From NCBI RefSeq assembly GCF_900109645.1, contig NZ_FOBG01000001.1, positions 1,984,001 through 2,048,000 on the forward strand: 64,000 nt of DNA, in the 5' to 3' direction. Within the stretch, counting starts at the first letter, position 1. Each line of letters begins with the position of its first letter. Shown here piece by piece: positions 1 through 7,912 of this stretch. Made by a program: the position numbers and the translations under genes. The notes under the pieces are model-generated. The model did not search any database, was not told the origin of the DNA, and was given only the letters and a program-made list of their open reading frames with translations. Source of the DNA: Duganella sp. CF402. Its GTDB lineage: Bacteria; Pseudomonadota; Gammaproteobacteria; Burkholderiales; Burkholderiaceae_D.

Positions 1-1
1 T

Positions 2-508
2 CTTGCGACCGAGCGGCAGATGGGATGGATCAAGGTCGGCTTTTTTGCGGTTATGCCGTTCCTTGCCGCTGCCGTCGGCGTGATGTTCGGCGGCTGGGTA
101 TCGGACTGGCTGCTCAAACGCACCGGCTCGGCCAACGTGGCGCGCAAGCTTCCCATCATCTGCGGCTTGATCGGCGCGGCCAGCATCATCGGCGCGAATT
201 ATGTCGACAGCGACGTCGCCGTGATCGCCATCCTGTCGTTCGCCTTCTTTGGCCAGGGCATGGTGGGCCTGGGCTGGACGCTGATTTCGGACGTAGCGCC
301 GAAGCACCTGATGGGACTCACCGGCGGCATCTTCAACACCTGCTCCAACCTGGCCGGTATCGTGACGCCGCTGGTGATCGGCTTCATCATCAGCGCCACC
401 GGCTCATTCTTCTATGCACTGGTGTATGTGTGCGCCGCCGCCATTGCAGGCTTGCTGGCTTACGTATTCGTTGTCGGCGACGTTCGCCGCGTTCAAATCG
501 AGGAATAA
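2..508 (+). CDS. MFS transporter, ACS-like, C-terminal part (5' end outside window)
   Basis: This is the last part of a major facilitator superfamily permease. The reading frame is open to the first bases of the window, so the start codon lies upstream and the Met at base 20 is internal. About five hydrophobic helices are visible, together with a loop of the type APKHLMGLTGG and an FNTCSNLAG helix. Both are typical of the anion:cation symporter branch, which includes glucarate, hexuronate and aromatic-acid carriers. The stop codon is one base before aroQ, so the two genes are probably co-transcribed. That context suggests quinate, shikimate or dehydroshikimate as substrate, but this is inference; the protein alone only supports an organic-anion symporter. 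Confidence 0.82.
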   Translation, partial: LATERQMGWIKVGFFAVMPFLAAAVGVMFGGWVSDWLLKRTGSANVARKLPIICGLIGAASIIGANYVDSDVAVIAILSFAFFGQGMVGLGWTLISDVAPKHLMGLTGGIFNTCSNLAGIVTPLVIGFIISATGSFFYALVYVCAAAIAGLLAYVFVVGDVRRVQIEE

Positions 509-509
509 G

Positions 510-944
510 ATGAAAATACTGGTGCTACACGGGATCAACCTGAATATGTTCGGCAAGCGCGATCCCGCGCAGTACGGCACTGTCACGCTGGCCGAAATCG
601 ACCAGCGCGTGCAGGCGCTGGGAAAGGAACTGGGCGCGGAAGTAGAATGCTTCCAAACCAATTTTGAAGGCGAGATGTGCGAGCGCATCCACCGCGCCCA
701 TGAAGAAGGCTTTGACGCCGTGATGATCAACGCCGGCGCCTGGACCCACTACAGCTACGGCATCCGCGACGCGCTGGCAATCCTGAAAGCGCCGATCGTG
801 GAACTCCACATGTCCAACGTCCACGCGCGCGAGCCATTCCGCCACGTTTCAGTATTCGCGGATATCGTCAAAGGCCAGATCTGCGGCTTCGGCGCGGACA
901 GCTACCTGCTGGCGTTGCGTGCAGCGGTATCGGTAGCTGGATAA
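510..944 (+). CDS. aroQ: type II 3-dehydroquinate dehydratase
   Basis: This enzyme dehydrates 3-dehydroquinate to 3-dehydroshikimate in the cytoplasm. The 144-residue length fits the type II (AroQ) family. Recognisable family segments are the N-terminal HGINLNMFGKRDPAQYG with the lid Arg17 and catalytic Tyr22, the INAGAWTHYSYGIRDAL stretch, and ELHMSNVHAREPFRH with catalytic His100. An in-frame extension to base 414 exists, but the start at 510 is preferred. It gives the canonical MKILVLHG beginning and has a purine-rich AGGA just upstream, inside the end of the MFS gene. Its place next to a transporter and near dehydroshikimate dehydratase suggests a catabolic paralogue rather than the biosynthetic copy, although both have the same chemistry. 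Confidence 0.93.
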   Translation: MKILVLHGINLNMFGKRDPAQYGTVTLAEIDQRVQALGKELGAEVECFQTNFEGEMCERIHRAHEEGFDAVMINAGAWTHYSYGIRDALAILKAPIVELHMSNVHAREPFRHVSVFADIVKGQICGFGADSYLLALRAAVSVAG

Positions 945-994
945 TTCGTCGCGGGGGCGTTATATTATGAGAACCTTAACCTCAGAATTTTCTC

Positions 995-2449
995 ATGATC
1001 GAGCACGTCACCTTCGGCTCAACGCAGCTTAATTTCGGCACTTCGCAAGTACATTATTTCTCCAGAATCTTCAACGTCGAATCATTTAACCTTTTGATCG
1101 GGTCGAACGGTTCCGGCAAGACCAGCGGACTATTGAAAGCTGCCTCACTGGTGGCTGGCACTTGGTCGGAAGGCGAGTCAGGCAGTGTTCGCACAACGCG
1201 CAACTCTCGCGTCGCATCGACCTCAGGTCCCGATGCTTCGTATGGCGTAATTTACTATACAGCTTTACCGTACCGAAAAAAATTTAAACAAACCGCACAG
1301 CTGGTCGATGCGTCCCCAAAATGGAGCGAGAAACGCGAGATCCAGTCAATAGAACGCTTCCGCGAGATTGCGGAAAACCTCAACAGTCCAACACGTCTCC
1401 AGGCGACTATCGGCTACGATTACGAAGAAGTTGCAGAGTTATTTATTCCTTTTTTGTTCGCGCTCCCCATTGAATTGAATGACAAGAGCCTGCGCGATGA
1501 TCTCGCGCTTCTACGAGAAAACTATGATGGTCCTTTTCGCAGCGAGCCAATTCGCCAACTGGGTGAGATCCCCGCATTAGACAAGTTTTACGATCGCTTT
1601 TTTAGAACGCTATCGGACGCCCTGGATAAGAAATCCCTATTCGGCCAACAAATAGCACTGGCAACGCTATTAAAATTGGTGGATGAAGAGTACTTCGTCG
1701 ACGATCTACTGTACGGCATCCTCGACGATTTGCACATGATCCGGGACGAGCATTCAGAGCATAGAGAAATGGGGGAGTATGCGCGGATGACTAAAGCAAC
1801 CCTGCACTACCTGGTACACCAAAATGCTGACATGGAGGGTTCCATTGAGCAGAGTGGTACGCGTCTTCGCTTTGAAATTACCTCTCATCGCACATATCAG
1901 GACATCGTAGGGTCAGATTTGCCCATCGAGCTCCGATGGGAAAACCTAAGTTCCGGCATGCTGTCGCTGGTCGACCAGTTCACTCATATCGATAGCGCGG
2001 CTCAGCAGCTGTGGGATCGGCGGATATTCAATCTTGTCATCCTTATAGACGAAGGTGACGCGTTCCTGCATCTGGAGTGGCAGCGACGGTACATCGCCCT
2101 GCTCACCGACTTTCTTGCCAGTCTGCGCGAAAAGTTCCCGTTCCATTGCATGCAAATCATGCTAGCCTCGCACTCTCCCATTCTTGCTGGCGACGTTCCG
2201 TCCTGCCTGGTTCAGAATCTGGACATTATGAAAATCAGCGCAAAGACCTTCGGCGCAGAATTGGACGATATTATTCTGCGCTCTTTCAAGTCCAGCTCAA
2301 TTGGCGAGCATGCGGCAAAGCACATCCGCCGCCTACATGCGCTAGCAAAAGAAGGGGTTCTCTCGCCGTTTGACAGGGCTCTCATCGGAGAGATTGGCGA
2401 CCAATCGATCCGTAAGGCCATTCTCGCAGCAGACGCAAGCAAGTCATGA
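995..2449 (+). CDS. AAA/ABC-type ATPase, Septu PtuA-like
   Basis: This is a 484-residue P-loop ATPase of the SMC/ABC-like AAA group. The sequence shows a Walker A motif GSNGSGKT at residues 36-43, an LSSGM signature-like element near 318-322, a Walker B motif ending in Asp352-Glu353 (LVILIDEGDAF), and an ASHSP switch histidine at 393. A long insertion lies between Walker A and the signature. The stop overlaps the next start by ATGA, so it is translationally coupled to an HNH endonuclease gene. A coupled ATPase/HNH pair of this kind is the arrangement of the Septu antiphage system (PtuA/PtuB). AT-rich codon use compared with the flanking catabolic genes suggests horizontal acquisition. The ATPase call is firm. 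The Septu label rests on architecture and motif resemblance. Confidence 0.8.
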   Translation: MIEHVTFGSTQLNFGTSQVHYFSRIFNVESFNLLIGSNGSGKTSGLLKAASLVAGTWSEGESGSVRTTRNSRVASTSGPDASYGVIYYTALPYRKKFKQTAQLVDASPKWSEKREIQSIERFREIAENLNSPTRLQATIGYDYEEVAELFIPFLFALPIELNDKSLRDDLALLRENYDGPFRSEPIRQLGEIPALDKFYDRFFRTLSDALDKKSLFGQQIALATLLKLVDEEYFVDDLLYGILDDLHMIRDEHSEHREMGEYARMTKATLHYLVHQNADMEGSIEQSGTRLRFEITSHRTYQDIVGSDLPIELRWENLSSGMLSLVDQFTHIDSAAQQLWDRRIFNLVILIDEGDAFLHLEWQRRYIALLTDFLASLREKFPFHCMQIMLASHSPILAGDVPSCLVQNLDIMKISAKTFGAELDDIILRSFKSSSIGEHAAKHIRRLHALAKEGVLSPFDRALIGEIGDQSIRKAILAADASKS

Positions 2450-3420
2450 TTATTAATATCTCAGGCATGTGGAACGATGCGGTCTGCGCGCATGTAAGCT
2501 ATATCAATGACTGTATGGATAGCTTTATCGCGGAGTACCAAAATGAGCCAAAATTATCGCACAGCACTCACGGGAAGAAAGTATGGAACTTCATTACGCA
2601 ACATCGAAACTCGATCGCAGATCCATTTCAAACTGACTTTTCGCCCCTTATCACTATCTTTGAAAACGAATTTCCGAAAAACTCGAACTTACGCAAGAAA
2701 GCCCTGACGCTATTCCAGTCGATCTTCAAATATGCGAAATTTGCTGATCGCGATACGAAGGGTTGGAGCGCATATAGTTTGTGTAAAAAAATGAAGTGGA
2801 AAGTCTGTCCCTACTGCCATGTCCACAGTACAAGAACCGCTATCCCGGACAAAAAGGAAAAACGCGGCTTCAGGCCTCAGCTCGATCACTACTACTCGCA
2901 GGCGGACTATCCATTCCTTGCACTATCGTTAGGCAATCTGATTCCTTGCTGCGCCCAATGCAACGGGCCCGGATTCAAGCACACCAAGAATTTTTATGTT
3001 ACGCCCCATCCTCACCCCAATACCGACGCCGAAAATATACGCTTCTCATTGACCGCCAAGGATCCTAAATCGAAAAACGACTTGGTACTAGAGATGCTAC
3101 GTGAGCCCGAAGATGAGTATGAAATTTCCTTGGAAAGCTACTCCGAATGTGAAAAGACCGAAAACGCAATCAGTACTTTTCAGCTATTCGAAAGATATCA
3201 GGCGCATGTCGCCGAAGCTCACCGGATAGCGCGTGCGGTGAAAGAAAAATCGAACGAGGGTGCCAGTAGCCGCGATCAGATGTGCAAACAGGAAGACCTT
3301 CCAAGGAAGAGCTCCACCATTCTCAATTTCGATCCCTACGACGATGACCATTACAAGTGCCGTACACTCGGAAAAATGTCTCGTGATATCTACTTTGCTT
3401 CGCTGGCCAAGTGGCCCTAG
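2446..3420 (+). CDS. HNH endonuclease, Septu PtuB-like
   Basis: This 324-residue protein has a central HNH/zinc-knuckle nuclease domain. CPYC at residues 121-124 and CCAQC at 168-172 supply metal-binding cysteines. LDHYYSQADYPFLAL at 146-160 carries the Asp147-His148 pair, followed by Asn164 and Lys178-His179. The LDHYxPxxxYPxLAL...NLxPCCxxCN pattern is the one I associate with PtuB effectors of Septu and retron-linked systems. The start overlaps the ATPase stop (ATGA). The stop at 3418-3420 directly abuts the stop of the convergent dehydratase gene, with no intergenic base. The probable role is a DNA- or RNA-cutting effector controlled by the partner ATPase. The substrate cannot be read from sequence. 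The C-terminal 140 residues match no domain I recognise. Confidence 0.8.
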   Translation: MIINISGMWNDAVCAHVSYINDCMDSFIAEYQNEPKLSHSTHGKKVWNFITQHRNSIADPFQTDFSPLITIFENEFPKNSNLRKKALTLFQSIFKYAKFADRDTKGWSAYSLCKKMKWKVCPYCHVHSTRTAIPDKKEKRGFRPQLDHYYSQADYPFLALSLGNLIPCCAQCNGPGFKHTKNFYVTPHPHPNTDAENIRFSLTAKDPKSKNDLVLEMLREPEDEYEISLESYSECEKTENAISTFQLFERYQAHVAEAHRIARAVKEKSNEGASSRDQMCKQEDLPRKSSTILNFDPYDDDHYKCRTLGKMSRDIYFASLAKWP

Positions 3421-4290
3421 TCACAAAGCAGCACCACGGATTTGCAGGCTGCGGCGCAGCACCTGGTCAGTCACCCACTTAGCGGAGCGGCGGGCACGTT
3501 GGGCGACCAGTTCAGGCGCCATTTGCAGGTAATCGTCGTTGAAGACTTCAAAGCTGTAGTCGCCGCGATAGCCGGCGCGGTCCAGCCGGCGCACCAGGTC
3601 CGAGAGTTCCGCCGAGTGCTCACCTTCGCCGGGGAAGACGCGCAGGTGGCGTGCGGTTTCAAGCCGCTCTTCCGAGGAACGGATCTCGCGCCACATGAAG
3701 TCCGACAGCTGCACCATCGCGATTTTGCTCCACGGGATAAGGTCGACCGTGTCGTAGACCGCGCCGTTGGCCAGCATGTGGAAGGAGTCGATCACCACGC
3801 CCAGGTTTGCGTGGTCGGCACGCTCCACCGCTTCCCACGCCACCTCATATTCGCTCACATTACGGCCCCACGACAAGGCCTCGAAGCCGACCCGCACGCC
3901 CAGCGGTACTGCCAGCGTGGCCAGCTTGGCGAGGTCGCGCGCGATCTTATCCAGATCACCGCTGGCGTGCTTGGAAGTCGACGAGCACACCATCAGCAAC
4001 GGCGAGCCGACCGCCTGGCAAATCCTCAGCATGCTCTTGGCGATATCGACTTTGTATTCGTGCAGCGTGCCGCTCAGTCCCTCGTAGTCGCGCATCACCT
4101 GGATGCCGGTAACGCGAATGCCGCTGTCGCGCACCAGTTTTACCGCCGCATCCAGCCCGCCCGGATAATTGACCAGGTCCTTCGCCCACAGCATCAACTG
4201 CGAAAAGCCGGCGCTGCGCGAAGCTTCCAGCTTCATCTCCAGCGTGCCGGCCAGCGTGATGGTGTCCATGCCAAAGTTACCCAGGTTCAT
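3421..4290 (-). CDS. 3-dehydroshikimate dehydratase, TIM-barrel (QuiC1 N-terminal-like)
   Basis: This is a sugar-phosphate-isomerase-like TIM barrel of 289 residues that should convert 3-dehydroshikimate to protocatechuate, the committed step of quinate catabolism. The expected metal set is visible: Glu137 (GFEALSWG), Asp168 (VVIDSFH, with His171), Gln194 (MVQLSD) and Glu248 (SFEVFND). Arg217 lies in a conserved HLRVFPGEGE segment. In Pseudomonas QuiC1 this barrel is fused to an HPPD-like domain. Here the HPPD-like part is a separate upstream gene, and the two overlap by ATGA. It belongs to a minus-strand unit with the shikimate dehydrogenase-like gene. Function is inferred from family and context. 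Confidence 0.85.
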   Translation of the reverse strand: MNLGNFGMDTITLAGTLEMKLEASRSAGFSQLMLWAKDLVNYPGGLDAAVKLVRDSGIRVTGIQVMRDYEGLSGTLHEYKVDIAKSMLRICQAVGSPLLMVCSSTSKHASGDLDKIARDLAKLATLAVPLGVRVGFEALSWGRNVSEYEVAWEAVERADHANLGVVIDSFHMLANGAVYDTVDLIPWSKIAMVQLSDFMWREIRSSEERLETARHLRVFPGEGEHSAELSDLVRRLDRAGYRGDYSFEVFNDDYLQMAPELVAQRARRSAKWVTDQVLRRSLQIRGAAL

Positions 4291-5156
4291 ACGACCTCGC
4301 TGTGGACCAGTTCAAAACTGACGCTGCCTTTGAACAGCTGCGTCAACGCGCCCTTCTCGCACGGCTGCACCGGCGGCCGGTCGACAAAGGTCACGCCGCG
4401 CTCCTGCAGCACCCGCACCGCGCCCATCACGTCGCGCGTGCCGAAGCCGACGCGGATCAATTCCTCGTCCCAGTGGCCGTCATCGCTACAAGCCGGTGGT
4501 TCGATCAGCTGCAGGTAGAAGCGCTTGCACGGGCTTTCCAGCAGCGTCCCGGTAGGCAGCACGCCCTGCACCACGCCCTGCGGCACCACGCGGAAGTTCA
4601 TCAGGTGTTGATAGAAATCGATCCACTCCGCCGTACGGTCGCGGCGTATCGACTGCACCACGCCGAAGAAGGCCATGTCCTCCACCACAGGCTTGGGCAG
4701 CGGCGCGTCGCTGATCTTGAAGTCGACGTCGTAGATCGAGAAGTCCTGGTAGCGGTCGACGAAGTACAGCACCGAATCGCCCGCGCCATGCACACCGGGG
4801 ATGTTCAGTTCCATCGCGCCGGCGCGGGTCGGAATTGCCCACGCGCCGCGTTCCAGCGCATGCTGGTAGGCGGCGCCGGCGTCGCGCACGCGGAAGGCGA
4901 TGGCGGACAAGGTGGTGCTGCCGCGCTCCGCATCGGCCACCGCCCACGCCACAGGATCGGCATTGACCACCACATTCATGCCGCCCTGCCGGTACAGCAC
5001 CACTTCGCGCGAACGGTGGCGGCCTACCTGCACGAAGCCCATCTTGTTCAGCACCGCGCCCAACGCCAATGGCTCGGAGGTCGCGTACTCGACAAACTCT
5101 ATGCCGTCCAGCCCAAGTGGATTGGTCGGCAGCGGATTATTTTCTTGCGTCTTCAT
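4287..5156 (-). CDS. HPPD-like VOC-fold protein, probable partner of dehydroshikimate dehydratase
   Basis: This 289-residue protein resembles 4-hydroxyphenylpyruvate dioxygenase across two vicinal-oxygen-chelate halves. It begins NPLGLDGIEFVEYAT, the typical HPPD opening. The start at 5156 is preferred over 5225 because it has AAGGAG ten bases upstream and gives the family N-terminus. It overlaps the end of the dehydrogenase gene by 20 bases. Aligned by eye with HPPD, the first iron ligand His is Met (VEDMAFFG) and the second is Arg (ELIRVGFGT), while the final Glu (VSFELVHS) remains. Dioxygenase activity is therefore unlikely. In QuiC1 this domain is fused to the dehydratase barrel, so a structural or regulatory subunit role is the best inference. 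Confidence 0.8.
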   Translation of the reverse strand: MKTQENNPLPTNPLGLDGIEFVEYATSEPLALGAVLNKMGFVQVGRHRSREVVLYRQGGMNVVVNADPVAWAVADAERGSTTLSAIAFRVRDAGAAYQHALERGAWAIPTRAGAMELNIPGVHGAGDSVLYFVDRYQDFSIYDVDFKISDAPLPKPVVEDMAFFGVVQSIRRDRTAEWIDFYQHLMNFRVVPQGVVQGVLPTGTLLESPCKRFYLQLIEPPACSDDGHWDEELIRVGFGTRDVMGAVRVLQERGVTFVDRPPVQPCEKGALTQLFKGSVSFELVHSEVV

Positions 5157-6015
5157 TTGCTTGCAGCTCCTTGAAGTGCTGTTGCATGCGTGAGGCGTCA
5201 GGCTGCACGCCGGTGAACAGTTCAAATGCTTTCACGGCCTGGAACACGGCCATGCCGCCGCCCGTCATGGTGCGGCAGCCCTTGGCCTGCGCCGCTTCCA
5301 GCAACGCGGTTTGCAACGGGAAGTAGACGATTTCCGACACCCACTGGCCGGGCCGCAGCAGTTCGGCCGGCAGCGGCAGGCCGGGATGCTTGGCCATGCC
5401 GGTCGGCGTGGCGTGGATCAGGCCATCGGCCACGCGCATGGCCGCTTCCAGTTCGGTGCAGGCGACCGCGCGGCCTTCGCCGAAGCGGGCGTTGAGCGAT
5501 TGCGCCAGTTGTTCGGCGCGACTCTTGTCTGCGTCGACCAGGCGCAGCGTGCGGGTTCCCATCATCAGCGCGGCGTGTGCGGTGGCGGCGCCGGCACCTC
5601 CGGCGCCCAGTTGCACCACTTCGCCCATCGTCACATCCGGCAGGCTGGCCTTGAAGCTTTCAGCGAAGCCCCACCAGTCGGTGTTGTAGCCGATCCGCTT
5701 GCCGTCCTTGAAGACGACGGTGTTGACCGCGCCGATGGCGCGCGCGTCGTCGCACAGTTCGTCCAGCAGCGGGATGATGTGCTGCTTGGCGGGATAGGTC
5801 ACGTTCACGCCGGAGAAGCCAAGCAGTTCGGCGGCATCCAGCAATTCCGGCAATTGTTCGACGGTGAGGCCAAGGCGATCGATGTCCAGCAACTGGTACA
5901 GGCAGTTCATGCCGTTGGCGGCGGCCTCGCGTTCGTGCATGGCCGGCGTCAGCGAGCGGCCGATACCGGCTCCGATCAGGCCTAGCAGAATGCGGCGTGG
6001 TGCAGTAAGGGACAT
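5137..6015 (-). CDS. shikimate/quinate dehydrogenase (AroE family)
   Basis: This is an NAD(P)-dependent shikimate dehydrogenase family enzyme of 292 residues. The SLTPAMHE substrate loop has Ser21 and Thr23. NVTYPAK has catalytic Lys77, and YNTD has Asp113. A Rossmann motif LGAGGAGAA starts at 136, and ATPTGM and GGGMAVFQAVKAFELFTG occur near the end. In this catabolic cluster it would oxidise quinate or shikimate to the 3-dehydro forms, as QsuD/RifI-type enzymes do, rather than run biosynthesis. Cofactor and substrate preference cannot be decided by eye. It is the first gene of the dehydrogenase/VOC/dehydratase unit. A palindromic operator-like site lies 38 bases upstream, beyond the start. 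Confidence 0.88.
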   Translation of the reverse strand: MSLTAPRRILLGLIGAGIGRSLTPAMHEREAAANGMNCLYQLLDIDRLGLTVEQLPELLDAAELLGFSGVNVTYPAKQHIIPLLDELCDDARAIGAVNTVVFKDGKRIGYNTDWWGFAESFKASLPDVTMGEVVQLGAGGAGAATAHAALMMGTRTLRLVDADKSRAEQLAQSLNARFGEGRAVACTELEAAMRVADGLIHATPTGMAKHPGLPLPAELLRPGQWVSEIVYFPLQTALLEAAQAKGCRTMTGGGMAVFQAVKAFELFTGVQPDASRMQQHFKELQANEDARK

Positions 6016-6052
6016 AGTGTGATTCCGGTCAGGTCAGGTTTAAATCGATACT

Positions 6053-6071
6053 ACACTAACCAGTTAGTTAA
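6053..6071. promoter_or_regulatory. probable TetR operator upstream of the quinate dehydrogenase gene
   Basis: The sequence ACACTAACCAGTTAGTTAA contains the 14-bp palindrome ACTAAC-CA-GTTAGT. It lies between the dehydrogenase gene and the TetR regulator gene. A 17/19 identical copy occurs at 10899-10917 in front of the TonB receptor. Both sites sit just upstream of minus-strand start codons, so the TetR protein encoded between them is the obvious candidate binder. The binder is inference; the repeated palindrome is seen directly. Confidence 0.65.
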
Positions 6072-6117
6072 TATCAAGCGAAAAACAGCCTTGTTTCGGC
6101 TGTTTTGCGACATCTTT

Positions 6118-6792
6118 TCAGGAGGCGCGCACGTAGCGCAGGATCATGTCGACCACCGCCTCGCGGCGCTTGGTGTGGACATCGGCCGCCTTGAGGTCGC
6201 GGCCGAAAATGAAACTGAAGGTATGCTGGTTGGAGACGTTGTAGAACGACAGGGCGCTGATCGACATGTGCAGGTCGACCGGGTCCACGTCCGGCCGGAA
6301 CACGCCTTCCGCAACACCGCGTGCGCACAAGCCTTCCAGCAGGCCGATGGCCGGCTTGTTGATGGCTTTCAGCGTCGGGATCTTGCGGATGTATTCGCCG
6401 TTATGGATATTCTCGGTCATCACCATGCGGATGAATTCCGGGTGCGCGGCGTGATAGTCGAAGGTCGAGCCGACCAGCGCGCGCAGCGCCGGTATCGGCG
6501 GCAGGTCGTCCAGATGGAAGCCATGCTCGATCTGGCGGAACCGCGTGTAGCTCTCTTCCAGCGCCGCCACGTACAACCCTTCCTTGTTGCCGAAGTAGTA
6601 GTAGATCATGCCCTTGTTGGAGCCCGTCTCCGCCGCGATCTCGTCGATCCGCGCGCCGCTCAGGCCCAGGCGCGAAAACTCCTGGATGGCGACATTGAGG
6701 ATGCGGCTGCGCGTGCCGTCTTCTTCCGCCGGCACAGGCGCCGCCTTCTTGCGCGGCGCCTTGGCTGCAGGTTTGGTTATTTTTGCTGTCAT
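6118..6792 (-). CDS. TetR/AcrR-family transcriptional regulator
   Basis: This 224-residue TetR-type repressor has an N-terminal helix-turn-helix at about residues 28-75, with SGARIDEIAAETGSNKGMIYYYFGNKEGLY, the standard family recognition helix region. A Lys/Ala/Pro-rich tail precedes it. The C-terminal ligand domain is of the TetR_C type seen in aromatic-catabolism regulators. It sits between the esterase/TonB receptor genes and the quinate genes, all on the same strand. Two near-identical palindromes flank this set of genes, at 6053 and 10899. The likely inducer is quinate, shikimate or a related compound, by inference only. Confidence 0.9.
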   Translation of the reverse strand: MTAKITKPAAKAPRKKAAPVPAEEDGTRSRILNVAIQEFSRLGLSGARIDEIAAETGSNKGMIYYYFGNKEGLYVAALEESYTRFRQIEHGFHLDDLPPIPALRALVGSTFDYHAAHPEFIRMVMTENIHNGEYIRKIPTLKAINKPAIGLLEGLCARGVAEGVFRPDVDPVDLHMSISALSFYNVSNQHTFSFIFGRDLKAADVHTKRREAVVDMILRYVRAS

Positions 6793-6839
6793 GGCATTAT
6801 TCTAACCGAACCTAAAGCCCATGCCACACCAGCTGCACC

Positions 6840-7898
6840 TCATCGGCCGAGATACCTGTCATAGAACCTGGCGGTGATTTCGTACAGGTCGCGCGCCTCC
6901 GGATAGTCCGGATTGGTCATGAAGCCGTGGCCCAAGCCGTCGTAGATCAGCAGCTCGGACGCCACACCCGCCTTGAGCAGGCGCCGGTGCCCGTAGGCGG
7001 CGGAGCTCATGGCGAAATCGCGCGTGCCGGTGGCGAAGATCGTCGGCGGAAATTTGGCCAGCACTGTCAGGTCGTTGGCCGGCGTAACCGCAGGATCGTC
7101 GACACTGACGTTGTCCAGGTAGGAAGGCCCCGGCGGCATGGCGATCTTCGCACCGGTCGCCAATCCCGCGAACACCGCCGAATCGCCCTCCATGAATCGC
7201 GCGCCCAGACCGGCGCAATAGACGCCGATCACGCCCGGCGCCGGTAGGCCGGCTTTCTGGAACGAGGCCACGCTCTGCGCCACCAGCGCGCCGCCGGCCG
7301 AGCAGCCCACCAGCCCGATGTTGGCCGGCTTGTAGTCCTTCAGCACGGCCTGATAGACCTTGGTGAAGTCCTCGGTGGCCGCCGGGAAGCGGTACTCGGG
7401 GCCTTGCCGGTACAGCAGCGAGATCACCTTGAAGCGCCCTACCGCCGATACCGGAATGCTGATCAGCAGACCGTTGGCGCGGATGCCGGTACGGAAGCCG
7501 CCACCGGGCGCATTGATCATGATGCGGTTGCGGTTCGCTTCCGGCACACCGCCCTTGGGCGTGATGATAGCGACCGAAATGCCGTTCAGCGTGGTCTCTT
7601 CCACGTCGACCGGATACAGGTCGCGCATATGCTGCACGTTGGGCTGCAAAGCCGCGTTCATGGCCTTGCGCAGTTCGGCCATGTCGGTGGTCTCGCGCGG
7701 CTTGGCGGCGCCCGGACCCTCGGTCGGTCGGCTACGACGGATGATCTCCTGCGAAGCCGGGCTAAGAACGTTGGACAGCTCGATGGTGGCCTCGCGCAAA
7801 TGTGCCGTGCCCAAGGCGTCCACCGTGACCTGCTGCTGCGCCAGCGCAGGCAGCAGAGTGCAGGCGGCCAGCAGCGCCGCCAGTTTGTGTAATTTCAT
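6840..7898 (-). CDS. secreted alpha/beta-hydrolase (HSL-like esterase)
   Basis: This is a 352-residue alpha/beta-hydrolase with a Sec signal peptide (MKLHKLAALLAACTLLPALA). The start at 7898 is preferred over 7910 because GGAG lies five bases upstream. The catalytic set is visible: nucleophile Ser200 in GCSAGG, Asp294 in TGTRDFA and His324 in GLGHGF. The oxyanion motif reads NAPGGGF (129-135) instead of the usual HGGGF. The gene follows the TonB receptor by about 14 bases and is presumably co-transcribed with it. Given the quinate locus, a periplasmic or surface esterase releasing quinate from hydroxycinnamoyl esters such as chlorogenate is an attractive hypothesis, but substrate is not determinable from sequence. 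Confidence 0.82.
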   Translation of the reverse strand: MKLHKLAALLAACTLLPALAQQQVTVDALGTAHLREATIELSNVLSPASQEIIRRSRPTEGPGAAKPRETTDMAELRKAMNAALQPNVQHMRDLYPVDVEETTLNGISVAIITPKGGVPEANRNRIMINAPGGGFRTGIRANGLLISIPVSAVGRFKVISLLYRQGPEYRFPAATEDFTKVYQAVLKDYKPANIGLVGCSAGGALVAQSVASFQKAGLPAPGVIGVYCAGLGARFMEGDSAVFAGLATGAKIAMPPGPSYLDNVSVDDPAVTPANDLTVLAKFPPTIFATGTRDFAMSSAAYGHRRLLKAGVASELLIYDGLGHGFMTNPDYPEARDLYEITARFYDRYLGR

Positions 7899-7912
7899 CG
7901 TCGCTCCCATGA

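Noticed and set aside
510-944. Longer AroQ start at 414
   Set aside because: The extension overlaps the MFS gene by about 95 bases and adds a non-family Cys/Pro-rich leader. 510 gives the canonical start.
995-3420. Retron-associated PtuAB
   Set aside because: No reverse transcriptase or structured ncRNA candidate is seen around the ATPase/HNH pair.
4287-5156. True 4-hydroxyphenylpyruvate dioxygenase
   Set aside because: Two of the three iron ligands are replaced, the protein is shorter than HPPD, and the gene lies in a quinate operon.
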